Below the pieces are notes generated by a model that worked only from the letters and a program-made list of their open reading frames with translations, had not been told where the DNA came from and searched no databases. Positions 24,788-33,356 of a stretch of 64,000 bases of DNA are shown here, piece by piece (the stretch's first letter is position 1; each line of letters opens with the position of its first letter). The stretch spans positions 42,995-106,994 of the forward strand of contig CAAEMX010000015.1 in the NCBI GenBank assembly GCA_900757185.1, read 5' to 3'. The position numbers and the translations under genes were made by a program. The DNA is from an uncultured Collinsella sp. Its GTDB lineage: Bacteria; Actinomycetota; Coriobacteriia; Coriobacteriales; Coriobacteriaceae.

Positions 24788-26788
24788 GTGTCCAGATCAA
24801 CAAGGCAATGCTGCGTTTCGGCTAATAAGAACGATGGCTTTTTGCGTGTGGCGGCGGCGTCGCCGCAGATTCGCGTGGCCGATGTCGAGGGTAATGCCGA
24901 GGTTGCGCTGGCAGCTGTTCGCAGAGCTGCCGAGCGCGGCATTCGCGCGTTGGTGTTGCCCGAGCTTAATCTGTGCGGCTATACCGCGGCCGATCTGTTC
25001 CATAACCGCACACTGCTGCATGCCTGCGAGGCGGCACTTGTGCACATCCTTGATGAAACCCGTGAGTTGCCGGTCGTCTTTACCATCGGTCTTCCCGTTG
25101 CAGTTGCCGAGAATATCTACAACTGCGCCGCCGTGTGCTGCGCGGGCGAGCTTTTGGGCCTCACGGCCAAGAAGTATCTGCCCAACTATGGCGAGTTCTA
25201 TGAGCGCCGTTGGTTTGCTCCGGCGCCTGCGGATCCCGTGTGGGTTGAATTTGCCGGTCAGGGTCCGGTCCCGCTGGGTTCGGGGCTTGTCTACCGTTGC
25301 TGTGATGAAGGCGCCGAGGACCTGGTGCTGGGCGTTGAAGTCTGTGAGGACCTGTGGGTGCCGGCACCCCCTTCGACCGAGATGGCGCTTGCCGGTGCGA
25401 CGGTGATTCTCAACCCGTCGGCCTCGGACGAGATTATCGGCAAGGCGGATTACCGCCGCAGCCTTATCTCCAATCAGAGTGCGCGCCTGTACTGCGCCTA
25501 TGTCTACGCCGATGCGAGCGAGGGCGAGTCCACGACCGACATGGTCTTTGCGGGCGAGAACCTGATCTACGAAAACGGCTCTAAGCTGACCGCCACCAAA
25601 CTGCTTACCTGCGACATGGCCGTCGCCGATGTTGACCTTGACCGCCTGGTTGCCGAGCGCCGCCGCTCGACGACGTGGACACGCGCGGACGATGCGCCGG
25701 AGGACACGACCGTTGAGTTTTCGTTTGAGGGTGTGTTGGCCGAAGAGCCTGTCCTGCGCGATGCCTGCGATATCGACCGCGTTTTCCCGCGCGCGCCCTT
25801 TGTGCCGGCCGACCATGGCGACCTGGCCGAGCGCTGCGAGACCATCCTCGACCTGCAGACTGCGGGCCTCAAGACCCGCCTTGCCCATACGGGTACCAAG
25901 GCGGCTGTCATCGGTCTTTCGGGCGGCCTGGACTCCACGTTGGCACTGCTTGTGACCGTGCGTGCCTTTGATGCGCTGGGGCTGCCGCGCACAGGCATCA
26001 CTGCCGTGTCCATGCCCGGCTTTGGCACGACGCATCGTACCAAGTCGAATGCCGAGTCGCTCGCTCGCGACCTTGGCGTGAGCTTCCGCGAGGTTTCGAT
26101 CCACGCGGCCGTGGAGCAGCACTTCAAGGACATTGAGCACGATCCGGCCGTGCAGGACGTGACTTACGAGAACAGCCAAGCCCGCGAGCGTACGCAGATT
26201 CTGATGGACTTGGCCAACCAGGCTGGCGGCTTTGTCATCGGCACCGGTGACCTGTCGGAGCTGGCGCTCGGCTGGGCTACCTATAACGGAGACCACATGA
26301 GCATGTATGCCGTCAATGCGAGCGTGCCCAAGACGCTTGTGCGTCATCTGGTGCGTTATGCGGCTGATGTCTTTGGCGGGCGTATTGCCGAGACGCTGCT
26401 CGACATCCTCGATACGCCGGTGTCCCCCGAGCTTCTGCCGCCCACGGGCGACGGCGAGATTGCGCAGAAGACCGAGGATTTGGTGGGCCCGTACGAGCTG
26501 CACGACTACTTCCTCTACTACCTACTGCGTTTTGGCTTTGAGCCGGGCAAGATCTACCGCATGGCGCTCAAGAGCTTCGAGGGCGTCTACGATGCCAAGA
26601 CCGTTCACACGTGGCTGCGTACGTTCTATCGTCGCTTCTTTGCCCAGCAGTTTAAGCGCAGCTGCCTGCCCGATGGTCCCAAGGTGGGCTCGGTGACGCT
26701 CAGTCCGCGCGGCGATTGGCGTATGCCGAGTGACGCCAGCTCGCGACTGTGGCTTGCGCAGATCGACGCGCTTAATGCAATTGACTAA
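24788..26788 (+). CDS. nadE: Glutamine-dependent NAD+ synthetase
   Basis: The 666-aa protein fuses a nitrilase-type glutaminase (ALVLPELNLCGY with the Glu, TAKKYLPNYGEFYERRWF with the Lys, LGVEVCEDLWVP with the Cys) to an ammonia-using NAD synthetase (IGLSGGLDSTLAL P-loop near residue 375, GTGDLSELALGW). It converts nicotinate adenine dinucleotide to NAD+ with glutamine as nitrogen donor. Start is GTG 24788, with AAGGGG upstream. Length is typical for the long two-domain form. Confidence 0.93.
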   Translation: MSRSTRQCCVSANKNDGFLRVAAASPQIRVADVEGNAEVALAAVRRAAERGIRALVLPELNLCGYTAADLFHNRTLLHACEAALVHILDETRELPVVFTIGLPVAVAENIYNCAAVCCAGELLGLTAKKYLPNYGEFYERRWFAPAPADPVWVEFAGQGPVPLGSGLVYRCCDEGAEDLVLGVEVCEDLWVPAPPSTEMALAGATVILNPSASDEIIGKADYRRSLISNQSARLYCAYVYADASEGESTTDMVFAGENLIYENGSKLTATKLLTCDMAVADVDLDRLVAERRRSTTWTRADDAPEDTTVEFSFEGVLAEEPVLRDACDIDRVFPRAPFVPADHGDLAERCETILDLQTAGLKTRLAHTGTKAAVIGLSGGLDSTLALLVTVRAFDALGLPRTGITAVSMPGFGTTHRTKSNAESLARDLGVSFREVSIHAAVEQHFKDIEHDPAVQDVTYENSQARERTQILMDLANQAGGFVIGTGDLSELALGWATYNGDHMSMYAVNASVPKTLVRHLVRYAADVFGGRIAETLLDILDTPVSPELLPPTGDGEIAQKTEDLVGPYELHDYFLYYLLRFGFEPGKIYRMALKSFEGVYDAKTVHTWLRTFYRRFFAQQFKRSCLPDGPKVGSVTLSPRGDWRMPSDASSRLWLAQIDALNAID

Positions 26789-26856
26789 GGTTGGCTAAAT
26801 TGAACCAATGCGGGGGTTGCAAGCGTTACACTTTTGCAATCTGATGGCCCGTATCG

Positions 26857-26887
26857 CGCGGCGCTCTTGTCGGAGCGCCGCGTTTTT
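26857..26887 (+). terminator. Terminator after nadE
   Basis: CGCGGCGCTC and GAGCGCCGCG form a 10-bp stem followed by TTTTT. It lies between nadE and the aminotransferase start and may act as an attenuator for the latter, whose ribosome site follows within 10 bases. Confidence 0.75.
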
Positions 26888-26906
26888 CATATCGAAAGGT
26901 GGCACC

Positions 26907-28070
26907 ATGCAGGCATCGCAGCGTCTCGACCGCTTTGGCGCGGAGGTCTTCGCCTCGCTCAACAACAAACTGCTTGCGCTGAAGGCTCAGGGCAAGACCA
27001 TTTACAACATGAGCGTGGGCACGCCCGACTTTAAGCCGTACGACCACGTGGTCGAGGCGCTCACGCAAGCGGCCCAGGACCCCGAGATGTGGAAGTATGC
27101 CCTGCGCGACCTGCCCGAACTCAAGCAAGCCGTGTGCGATTACTATGAGCGCCGCTTTGGCGTTTCGGGCATTACGCCGTCTATGGTGCAGTCGTGCAAC
27201 GGCACGCAGGAGGGCGTGGGCCATTTGGGCCTGGCCCTGCTCGATCCGGGTGACACCATTTTGGTTCCCGATCCGTGCTACCCGGTCTTTGAGGCGGGCG
27301 CCAAGATTGCCGATGCCAAGCTCGAGTACTATCCGTTGGTCGCCGAGCATAATTACCTGCCCTATGTGGCGGGCATCGATCCCGAGGTGGCCGATCGTGC
27401 CAAGTATATGATCGTGTCGTTGCCCGCCAACCCGGTCGGCTCGGTGGGCACGCCCGAGGTCTACGAGGAGATCATCGCTTTCGCCCGCGAGCACGACCTG
27501 CTCATCGTCCATGACAACGCGTACTCCGACATCGTGTTCGACGGCGAGCCGGGCGGAAGCTTCTTGCAGTATCCTGGTGCGCTTGAGGTGGGCGTGGAGT
27601 TCTTCTCGCTTTCCAAGTCGTTTAACGTTACCGGTGCGCGTATCGGCTTTTTGGTCGGCCGCGAGGACGTGGTCTCTGCCTTTGCCAAGCTGCGCGGCCA
27701 GATCGACTTTGGTATGTTCTTCCCGATCCAGAAGGCTGCTATCGCCTGCCTGAACGGTCCGCGCGATGAGGTCGAGGCGCAGCGTCTGAAGTACCAGGAG
27801 CGCCGCGATGCCCTGTGCGACGGTCTTGAGGGCTTGGGCTGGGAGCGTCCCAACGCGCATGGCTCTATGTTTGTGTGGGCCAAGCTTCCCGGTGGTCGCA
27901 CCGATTCCATGGCGTTTTGCGAGGAGCTTATGGAGAAGGCCGGCGTTGTGGTGACGCCGGGCGCGAGCTTTGGTCCTTCGGGTGAGGGGCATGTGCGCAT
28001 GGCGCTGGTCCTGCCGCCCGATCAGATCGCTTTGGCTGTCGAGGCCATTCGCGAGGCGGGCCTGTATTAG
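26907..28070 (+). CDS. PLP-dependent class I/II aminotransferase
   Basis: The 387-aa fold-type I aminotransferase shows MSVGTPDFKPYDHV, a PLP-contact VPDPCYPVFEAGA, SLPANPVGSVG, VHDNAYSDIVFDG with the Asp, and FFSLSKSFNVTGARIGF with the PLP lysine in SKS. This pattern is shared by LL-diaminopimelate, N-acetyl-diaminopimelate and aspartate/alanine aminotransferases. Because the window contains DapH-type lysine genes, a role in the acetylase branch (N-acetyl-LL-DAP aminotransferase) is possible, but the gene is not in that operon. Start 26907 has AAAGGTGG upstream. Confidence 0.85.
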   Translation: MQASQRLDRFGAEVFASLNNKLLALKAQGKTIYNMSVGTPDFKPYDHVVEALTQAAQDPEMWKYALRDLPELKQAVCDYYERRFGVSGITPSMVQSCNGTQEGVGHLGLALLDPGDTILVPDPCYPVFEAGAKIADAKLEYYPLVAEHNYLPYVAGIDPEVADRAKYMIVSLPANPVGSVGTPEVYEEIIAFAREHDLLIVHDNAYSDIVFDGEPGGSFLQYPGALEVGVEFFSLSKSFNVTGARIGFLVGREDVVSAFAKLRGQIDFGMFFPIQKAAIACLNGPRDEVEAQRLKYQERRDALCDGLEGLGWERPNAHGSMFVWAKLPGGRTDSMAFCEELMEKAGVVVTPGASFGPSGEGHVRMALVLPPDQIALAVEAIREAGLY

Positions 28071-28213
28071 AAAGCTATTCCGCTCGTCAATAGCTCGAAA
28101 CCGATTTCGTGCAGTTATTTTACGAATCCTGCAAACAATTTCGGTAAACGGTCGATTTTTGGCTGCGAATAGGAGCATAATCAAAGTCCCGATTGGATGT
28201 ATTGGGATTACGG

Positions 28214-28244
28214 CAAGCCGCTCGGGTCGTTCCCGGGCGGCTTG
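28214..28244 (+). promoter_or_regulatory. Leader hairpin upstream of ldh
   Basis: CAAGCCGCTCGGG pairs with CCCGGGCGGCTTG (one G-T pair) around TCGTT, 26 bases before the ldh start. There is no real T tract, so it may be a leader structure or mRNA stabiliser rather than a terminator. Confidence 0.5.
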
Positions 28245-28270
28245 TTTGTGGAGAGAGATGGGAGTTTCTA

Positions 28271-29221
28271 ATGGTTAACGAGAAGAAGGTCGCTATTGTC
28301 GGCTGCGGTTTCGTTGGTTCGTCTTCGGCGTTCGCGCTGATGCAGAGTGGTCTGTTCTCCGAGATGGTCCTCATCGACGTGGACAAGAACCGCGCCGAGG
28401 GTGAGGCCCTGGATATCGCGCACGGCATGACGTTTGCCGAGCCGATGAAGATCTACGCCGGCGATTATTCCGATGTCGCCGACGCCGCCATGATCGTCGT
28501 CACCGCTGGCGCTGCCCAGAAGCCCGGTGAGACTCGCCTGGACCTGGTCAACAAGAACGTCAACATCTTTAAGTCCATCATTCCCGAAATTAAGAAGTCT
28601 GGCTTCGACGGCATTCTGCTCATTGTCTCCAACCCGGTCGATGTTCTGACCTATGCCGCCATCAAGATGTCCGGCCTGCCCGAGGGCCATGTCATCGGCT
28701 CCGGCACCGTGCTCGACACTGGCCGTCTGCAGCAGATGCTTGGTGCCCACGTCGAGGTTGACCCGCGCGATGTCCAGGCCTATGTCATGGGTGAGCACGG
28801 CGACTCTGAGTTTGTCGCTTGGTCCAGCGCCCAGGTTGCCGGCGTGCCGCTGAACACTTTCTGCGAGCTTCACGGTCATCTGGAGCATGAGGCTGCCGAG
28901 AAGCGCATCGCCGAGGACGTCAAGAACTCCGCCTACACCATCATCGAGAAGAAGCACGCCACCTACTATGGCGTCGCCATGGCCGTCAAGCGCATCTGCA
29001 CCGCCGTCATGCGCGATGAGCAGACCGTTCTGCCCGTCTCCTCGCTCATGGTGGGCGAGTATGGCCTGTCCGATCTTGCCATCTCCATGCCGACGGTCGT
29101 TGGCCGCGACGGCGTCGTCTGTCGCGTCCCCGTGCCGCTGAACGATGACGAGCAGCATGAGCTCACCGCCTCCGCCAAGGCCCTCAAGGACATCATCGAC
29201 AGCGTCGACTTCTCCTGCTAA
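28271..29221 (+). CDS. ldh: L-lactate dehydrogenase
   Basis: The 316-aa NAD-dependent enzyme has the Rossmann motif VAIVGCGFVGSSSAFAL, the cofactor Asp in MVLIDVDKNRAEGEALDI, VTAGAAQKPGETRLDLV with the substrate loop, IVSNPVDVLTY, GSGTVLDTGRLQ and catalytic His in GEHGDSEFVAW. The Arg and His residues and the GETR loop favour lactate over malate dehydrogenase. It reduces pyruvate to L-lactate to recycle NADH in fermentation. Start 28271 follows GGGAG. A terminator follows. Confidence 0.88.
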   Translation: MVNEKKVAIVGCGFVGSSSAFALMQSGLFSEMVLIDVDKNRAEGEALDIAHGMTFAEPMKIYAGDYSDVADAAMIVVTAGAAQKPGETRLDLVNKNVNIFKSIIPEIKKSGFDGILLIVSNPVDVLTYAAIKMSGLPEGHVIGSGTVLDTGRLQQMLGAHVEVDPRDVQAYVMGEHGDSEFVAWSSAQVAGVPLNTFCELHGHLEHEAAEKRIAEDVKNSAYTIIEKKHATYYGVAMAVKRICTAVMRDEQTVLPVSSLMVGEYGLSDLAISMPTVVGRDGVVCRVPVPLNDDEQHELTASAKALKDIIDSVDFSC

Positions 29222-29253
29222 ATCAAGCTCGCTAGAGCGAAAAGCTACAATGA

Positions 29254-29288
29254 AGGCGTCCGGGTCCACACGGCCCGGGCGCCTTTTT
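29254..29288 (+). terminator. Terminator after ldh
   Basis: AGGCGTCCGGG and CCCGGGCGCCT pair around a 9-base loop, then TTTTT. Confidence 0.8.
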
Positions 29289-29318
29289 GGTGCAAAGTAA
29301 CCTGACCCCAATGCACCA
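29288..29318. repeat. REP-like hairpin repeat, copy 1
   Basis: TGGTGCA and TGCACCA flank an interior whose minus strand reads GGGGTCAGGTTACTTTG. A near-identical copy is at 30500 on the other side of the DUF2974 gene, and a related one at 44471. Confidence 0.6.
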
Positions 29319-29335
29319 TAGTTGATGGGAGGGCC

Positions 29336-30496
29336 ATGTCGGATTCGCCTAATTTTTTAACCTATGCCCAGACGGCGTTTGATCCGTTTGAGGAGCGGCC
29401 GTTCTGCGCGGTGGATAGCCTCGTCTTTGCGTGGTTGTCCTATTTGCGTTTGCCGGGTGATATGGCGGAGCTGACGAACTGGCAGGGCCTAGACGTACGC
29501 GAGCTGCTGCGTGCCGAGTGCTACCGGGACATGATTGACGACTTGTGGGACCCGGAGGGGAGCAAGGCCTTGCTGGAGGCCGTGGCAGCAAGTCCTCGCT
29601 ACCGTGGCGTGCACGTTTGCGGCTATCGTGCCGTGAGCGATGTGGTGGCGACAGAGCAGTTTGCAGCCATGGCGTTCCGGTTTCCGGCGGGGTTTAGCTA
29701 TCTTTCCTTCCGGGGGACCGACAGCACGATTGTGGGCTGGAAAGAGGACTTTAACATGGCGTTCCGGTATCCTGTGCCGGCCCAGGAATCCGCGGCGCGT
29801 TATGTGGACGAGGCGGCGGATGCGATTGACGGGCCGCTTTTGTGCGGAGGTCATTCCAAGGGTGGAAACCTTGCGGTGTACGGTGCGGCGATGTGCTCCG
29901 ATGTCGCCCGTGCGCGAATCGAACAGGCGTATTCCCATGATGGTCCGGGTTTCGTCGAGGAGTTTCTGAACGGCAACGCCTTTGCCGATCTTTCCGGTCG
30001 AATCGACAAGACGCTACCTCGGTCGTCGATCTTTGGCATGATGTTCGAGACGCAGGAGGACTATGCCATCGTTGAGAGCACCGAGTTCAGCCTGCTGCAG
30101 CACAATCCCTTTAGCTGGGTGGTTGATGGTCGCGACTTCGTGTACTGTGAGCGCCTGTCCGCCGGTGCTCGATACGTTGATGGCTCCATTCGCGAGATGC
30201 TGCTTGCAGTTTCGCCTAGCGAGCGCGAGCGTTTTGTAGATGCGTTGTTCTCCGTGTTTGAGGCTACGGGTGCTGAGCGGTTTGCGGATATCGCTGGGAA
30301 TCTGCGCGAGAGCCTGCCCGTGATGCTCCAGGCTGCGCAAGGGTTTGACAAGGATACGCGACGCTTTGTCTCGCAGACCATCGTGGCAATTCTTAAGTGT
30401 GCACTGCTGCCCAAACGTCCCGAGTTCAGCGTGCCTTCTAGTGGTAAGAGCCTGGCAGAACAGCTCGAGGTATGGCAGTCCGAGCTCCTGCGCTAG
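29336..30496 (+). CDS. DUF2974 (Mbeg1-like) alpha/beta hydrolase
   Basis: The 386-aa protein fits DUF2974/Mbeg1-like proteins with a lipase-type alpha/beta hydrolase core: YLSFRGTDSTIVGWKEDFNMAF, then the nucleophile elbow LCGGHSKGGNLAVYGA (Ser in GHSKG), and SHDGPGF with the acid. The N-terminal part includes TYAQTAFDPFEERPFCAVDSLVFAWLSYL. Function in bacteria is unknown; a lipid or ester substrate is likely from the fold. It is flanked on both sides by copies of the same short hairpin repeat. Confidence 0.8.
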   Translation: MSDSPNFLTYAQTAFDPFEERPFCAVDSLVFAWLSYLRLPGDMAELTNWQGLDVRELLRAECYRDMIDDLWDPEGSKALLEAVAASPRYRGVHVCGYRAVSDVVATEQFAAMAFRFPAGFSYLSFRGTDSTIVGWKEDFNMAFRYPVPAQESAARYVDEAADAIDGPLLCGGHSKGGNLAVYGAAMCSDVARARIEQAYSHDGPGFVEEFLNGNAFADLSGRIDKTLPRSSIFGMMFETQEDYAIVESTEFSLLQHNPFSWVVDGRDFVYCERLSAGARYVDGSIREMLLAVSPSERERFVDALFSVFEATGAERFADIAGNLRESLPVMLQAAQGFDKDTRRFVSQTIVAILKCALLPKRPEFSVPSSGKSLAEQLEVWQSELLR

Positions 30497-30499
30497 CCA

Positions 30500-30532
30500 T
30501 TGGTGCAAAGCAACCTGTCCCCGATGCACCAA
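30500..30532. repeat. REP-like hairpin repeat, copy 2
   Basis: TTGGTGCA and TGCACCAA are 8-bp arms around an interior whose minus strand reads GGGGACAGGTTGCTTTG. Copy 1 at 29288 differs at four or five positions. Confidence 0.6.
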
Positions 30533-30607
30533 TCTTCGATGCGCCTGGGGCGGGCTCGACCGCTATACTGGTTCGTGCTCAATTCAATCTAGAACGGAAT
30601 GCCGTAT

Positions 30608-31612
30608 ATGAAAATCAATCATGCGATTCTGCATATCCTGGACTTTGACTCTGCCGTCAACGTTATGAGCCAGCGCGAGCTCGATATCGAGAGCCGTACC
30701 GTGCGCAACTTCGTGACCACGCATCTGCGCCGCGCACGTACCTCGGCCGACAATAAACGCGCCGCGTTTGCCGAGAACTCTGCGTTTGGCGGCGAGCTCA
30801 AGGGCTATTTCTTTGGCGAGCGCGAGTTCGTAGACCTGTCGCAGCAGATTGCGGAGTTCATTTCCTCCGAGCTTACCAAGGCCGAAAAAGCCGAGTCCAC
30901 CGATGTGCTCGTGGCCGACTTTGACGACGATGAGGATGCCCGCTGGTTTGCCGTGATGCTGCTGGGCTCCAAGCAGGCCTTTATGCACGAGGTGGGCCGC
31001 GAGGAGGGCGAGGTACGCAACGACATCGCGCGCCACTATGCTATCCTGCCGAATCCTTCCCAAAAGGTGCCAAGCTATGCCATCGTGCGTGCGAGCACCA
31101 TGGAGATCGGCTATGTGGACAAGAAGCGCAAGATTGCCGGCGAAGACCGCATGCTCATTCCCGACGGTCTGCTGCAGTGCGATACGGGCGTGTCGGGCAA
31201 GGAGGTCATCGACACCGTGACGCGCGTGGTCGAGGAAGTCGCCGAGGAGCACGGTGCCAATACGGCCGTAGCGCTCGCTAAGGTTAAGGCTGCCGTTGCC
31301 GAGAAGGTTGAGGATGACGAGGAGCTGCCGCCCTGGGATATCGTCGATGAGGTCTTTGAGGACGAGCCGGTCATCAAGGAGAGCGTACGCGCGGCGCTGA
31401 CCGAAGAGAAGGTGCCCGAGCGTGTGCCCGTGGAGCGCAAGCAGGTCGAGCGTGCGGCCGTGCGCAACCACAAGATTCGTACCGATACGGGCATCGAGAT
31501 CAGCTTTCCGGCCGAGATGGGCTCGAACTCCGAGTACATCGAGTTCGTCAACGAGCCCAACGGCCTCATTTCCATCGAGCTCAAAAACATCGGCAGCATC
31601 GAGAATAGATAA
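30608..31612 (+). CDS. Nucleoid-associated protein, NdpA/YejK family
   Basis: The 334-aa protein resembles the 37-kDa nucleoid-associated protein family (NdpA/YejK): KINHAILHILDFDSAVNV at the start, GYFFGEREFVDLSQQIAEFI, DVLVADFDDDEDARWFAVMLLGSKQAFMHEV, HYAILPNPSQKVPSYAIV. The middle is acidic and the end contains NHKIRTDTGIEISFPAEM. Start 30608 is preferred (AACGGA 8 bases upstream); ATG 30599 is the alternative. Probably binds DNA or nucleoid; exact role unknown. Confidence 0.82.
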   Translation: MKINHAILHILDFDSAVNVMSQRELDIESRTVRNFVTTHLRRARTSADNKRAAFAENSAFGGELKGYFFGEREFVDLSQQIAEFISSELTKAEKAESTDVLVADFDDDEDARWFAVMLLGSKQAFMHEVGREEGEVRNDIARHYAILPNPSQKVPSYAIVRASTMEIGYVDKKRKIAGEDRMLIPDGLLQCDTGVSGKEVIDTVTRVVEEVAEEHGANTAVALAKVKAAVAEKVEDDEELPPWDIVDEVFEDEPVIKESVRAALTEEKVPERVPVERKQVERAAVRNHKIRTDTGIEISFPAEMGSNSEYIEFVNEPNGLISIELKNIGSIENR

Positions 31613-31638
31613 ACTGCGCTTGGACGCTGCAGAAAAAC

Positions 31639-31672
31639 AAAGGTCGAAACCCTTCGGGACTTCGGCCTTTTT
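31639..31672 (+). terminator. Terminator after the nucleoid protein gene
   Basis: AAAGGTCGAA pairs with TTCGGCCTTT, with inner CCC/GGG pairing, followed by TTTTT. Confidence 0.8.
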
Positions 31673-31715
31673 GCTTGGAGCTGAATTGAGTTGCAGACTG
31701 AGCATACGTCAGCGA

Positions 31716-31813
31716 AAACGCCCCTAGGCGAGCAAGGTGACGTGAAAGAGGAGGGAAGCGTACTTCGGTACGCGACCGACGATTGAACGTCAGATTGCCG
31801 CTTAGGGGCGTTT
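31716..31813. repeat. Long hairpin element A with conserved apical domain
   Basis: The outer arms, 31716-31743 and 31787-31813, pair over about 24 bases (AAACGCCCCTA with TAGGGGCGTTT, then GCG, GCAA, TGACGT). The apical part, 31744-31786, begins GAAAGAGGA, contains GCGTAC-TTCG-GTACGC and ends CGACGATTGA. A second element at 47186 keeps this apical part but changes the stem bases in a compensating way. It lies 44 bases 3' of dapH on the minus strand. Confidence 0.65.
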
Positions 31814-31856
31814 GCAGCGTCGAGCCGTTACGCGGTTTGGTAAAACCGCGTAACTT

Positions 31857-32576
31857 CTACAGCCGGCGTAAGCCTTCCTCGAGTCCGGTCTTGCTGTCGG
31901 TCTTCTCGTCGCGCATCTTGATGACGCGGGCGGGGACGCCGGCCACGACGGCACCAGCGGGGACGTCCTCGACGCACACGGCGCCGGCGGCAACGACAGC
32001 GCCCTTGCCTACGTGCACGCCTTCCAGGACCACGGCGTTGGCGCCGATCATGACATCGTCCTCGATGATGACGGGCGTGGCGCTTGCGGGTTCAACGACG
32101 CCTGCCAACACGGTTCCAGCGCCGATGTGGCAGTTCTTGCCCACTGTGGCGCGGCCGCCCAGCACGGCGCCCATGTCGATCATGGAGCCCTCACCGATGA
32201 CGGAGCCGATATTGATGATGGCACCCATCATGATGACGGCGCGATCGCCGATCTCGACGCGGTCACGGATGATCGCGCCCGGCTCGATGCGGGCGTTGAT
32301 GCCCTTAAGGTCGAGCATGGGCACGGCGGAGTTGCGGCAATCGTTCTCCACATCGTAGTAATCGATGGAATCGGCATTGGCATCAAGGATGGCTTTGAGC
32401 TCATCCCAGTCACCAAAGACGGTCTTGCCACGACGACCGCCGTAGACGTGCGCATTGCCCCACTGGACCTTCATGCCGGGCTTCTCGCGCACGTACAGTT
32501 TGACGGGCGTCTTTTTGGGCGCTGTGGCGATGTAGTTGATAATCTCCTGGGCATCCATCTCGGCTGCATTGCTCAT
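31857..32576 (-). CDS. dapH: Tetrahydrodipicolinate N-acetyltransferase
   Basis: The 239-aa protein carries left-handed beta-helix hexapeptide repeats (ARIEPGAIIRDRVEIGDRAVIMMGAIINIGSVIGEGSMIDMG) after an N-terminal alpha/beta domain beginning QEIINYIATAPKKTPVKLYV. Length and the N-terminal domain match DapH/DapD acetylase-type enzymes, which acetylate tetrahydrodipicolinate in diaminopimelate synthesis. It is the last gene of the minus-strand lysine operon, 39 bases after dapB, with AAGGAGAGA upstream of its start. Confidence 0.9.
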   Translation of the reverse strand: MSNAAEMDAQEIINYIATAPKKTPVKLYVREKPGMKVQWGNAHVYGGRRGKTVFGDWDELKAILDANADSIDYYDVENDCRNSAVPMLDLKGINARIEPGAIIRDRVEIGDRAVIMMGAIINIGSVIGEGSMIDMGAVLGGRATVGKNCHIGAGTVLAGVVEPASATPVIIEDDVMIGANAVVLEGVHVGKGAVVAAGAVCVEDVPAGAVVAGVPARVIKMRDEKTDSKTGLEEGLRRL

Positions 32577-32615
32577 TTGCTGTCTCTCCTTTGGGTGGAT
32601 CCGGTTGATACCTGG

Positions 32616-33356
32616 TTAGGCAAACATGACCTGGTCGAACGTATAGAAGCCGTGCTCGCGGGTGACGAGCTTCTGCGCGGCTGCCAGGGCGCCGTTGACG
32701 AAGATCTGACGGCTTGTGGCGCGATGCGTGAGCGTGACTTCTTCGTCCTGGCCAAAGAAACTCACTTCGTGCACGCCGGCGACAGTGCCACCGCGCAGCG
32801 AGTGCATGCCGATCTCCTTGGGGTCGCGCGCTCCGCACATGCCCTCGCGGCCATAGACGGGGTGGTAGCCTGCCTTGGGCTCGGCCTCGACTACGGCGTC
32901 GAGCAGCAGCTTTGCAGTGCCGCTGGGGGCATCGACCTTTTGGTTATGGTGCGTCTCGACGATTTCGCAGTCAAAGCCGGGCAGCTCGCGTGTGGCCTGT
33001 GCTACCAGATGACGCAGGGCTGCGATACCGATGGAGTAATTGCCGGAGTGCATGACGCGGGCGTTCTGACCCAGCTCGCGCAGGCGATCCATCTGCTCGG
33101 GTGTGTAGCCTGTAGTGCCCGAGACCAACGCCGCGCCCGTGCACTCGACATAGGCGACGACGGCATCGAAGGTCACGACGTTCGAGAAGTCGATGATGAC
33201 GTCGGCTGCCGGGGCGCTCTCGAGCTCGGACAAGTCGAAGCCGATGTGGGCCACGATATCAAAAACGGGCTGCCCGGCGGCGTCGACAATGCCTTCGGCG
33301 GTAGTGCGGATGAGCGAGCCCATGCGGCCCGTTCCCATAATGACGGTCTTAATCAA
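32616..33356 (-). CDS. dapB: 4-hydroxy-tetrahydrodipicolinate reductase
   Basis: The 246-aa protein begins VIMGTGRMGSLIRTT (nucleotide-binding loop), continues DVIIDFSNV, VSGTTGYT, and has the catalytic ETHHNQKVDAPSGTAKLL motif with the His pair and Lys of DapB. The end EHGFYTFDQVMF is also typical. It reduces the DapA product to tetrahydrodipicolinate. Its start overlaps the lysA-dapA stop by 8 bases, indicating coupled translation. Confidence 0.92.
   Translation of the reverse strand: MIKTVIMGTGRMGSLIRTTAEGIVDAAGQPVFDIVAHIGFDLSELESAPAADVIIDFSNVVTFDAVVAYVECTGAALVSGTTGYTPEQMDRLRELGQNARVMHSGNYSIGIAALRHLVAQATRELPGFDCEIVETHHNQKVDAPSGTAKLLLDAVVEAEPKAGYHPVYGREGMCGARDPKEIGMHSLRGGTVAGVHEVSFFGQDEEVTLTHRATSRQIFVNGALAAAQKLVTREHGFYTFDQVMFA

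Noticed and set aside
24797..26503. 568-codon minus-strand frame opposite nadE
   Set aside because: Shadow of nadE; no domain, no ribosome site, and composition typical of antisense translation.
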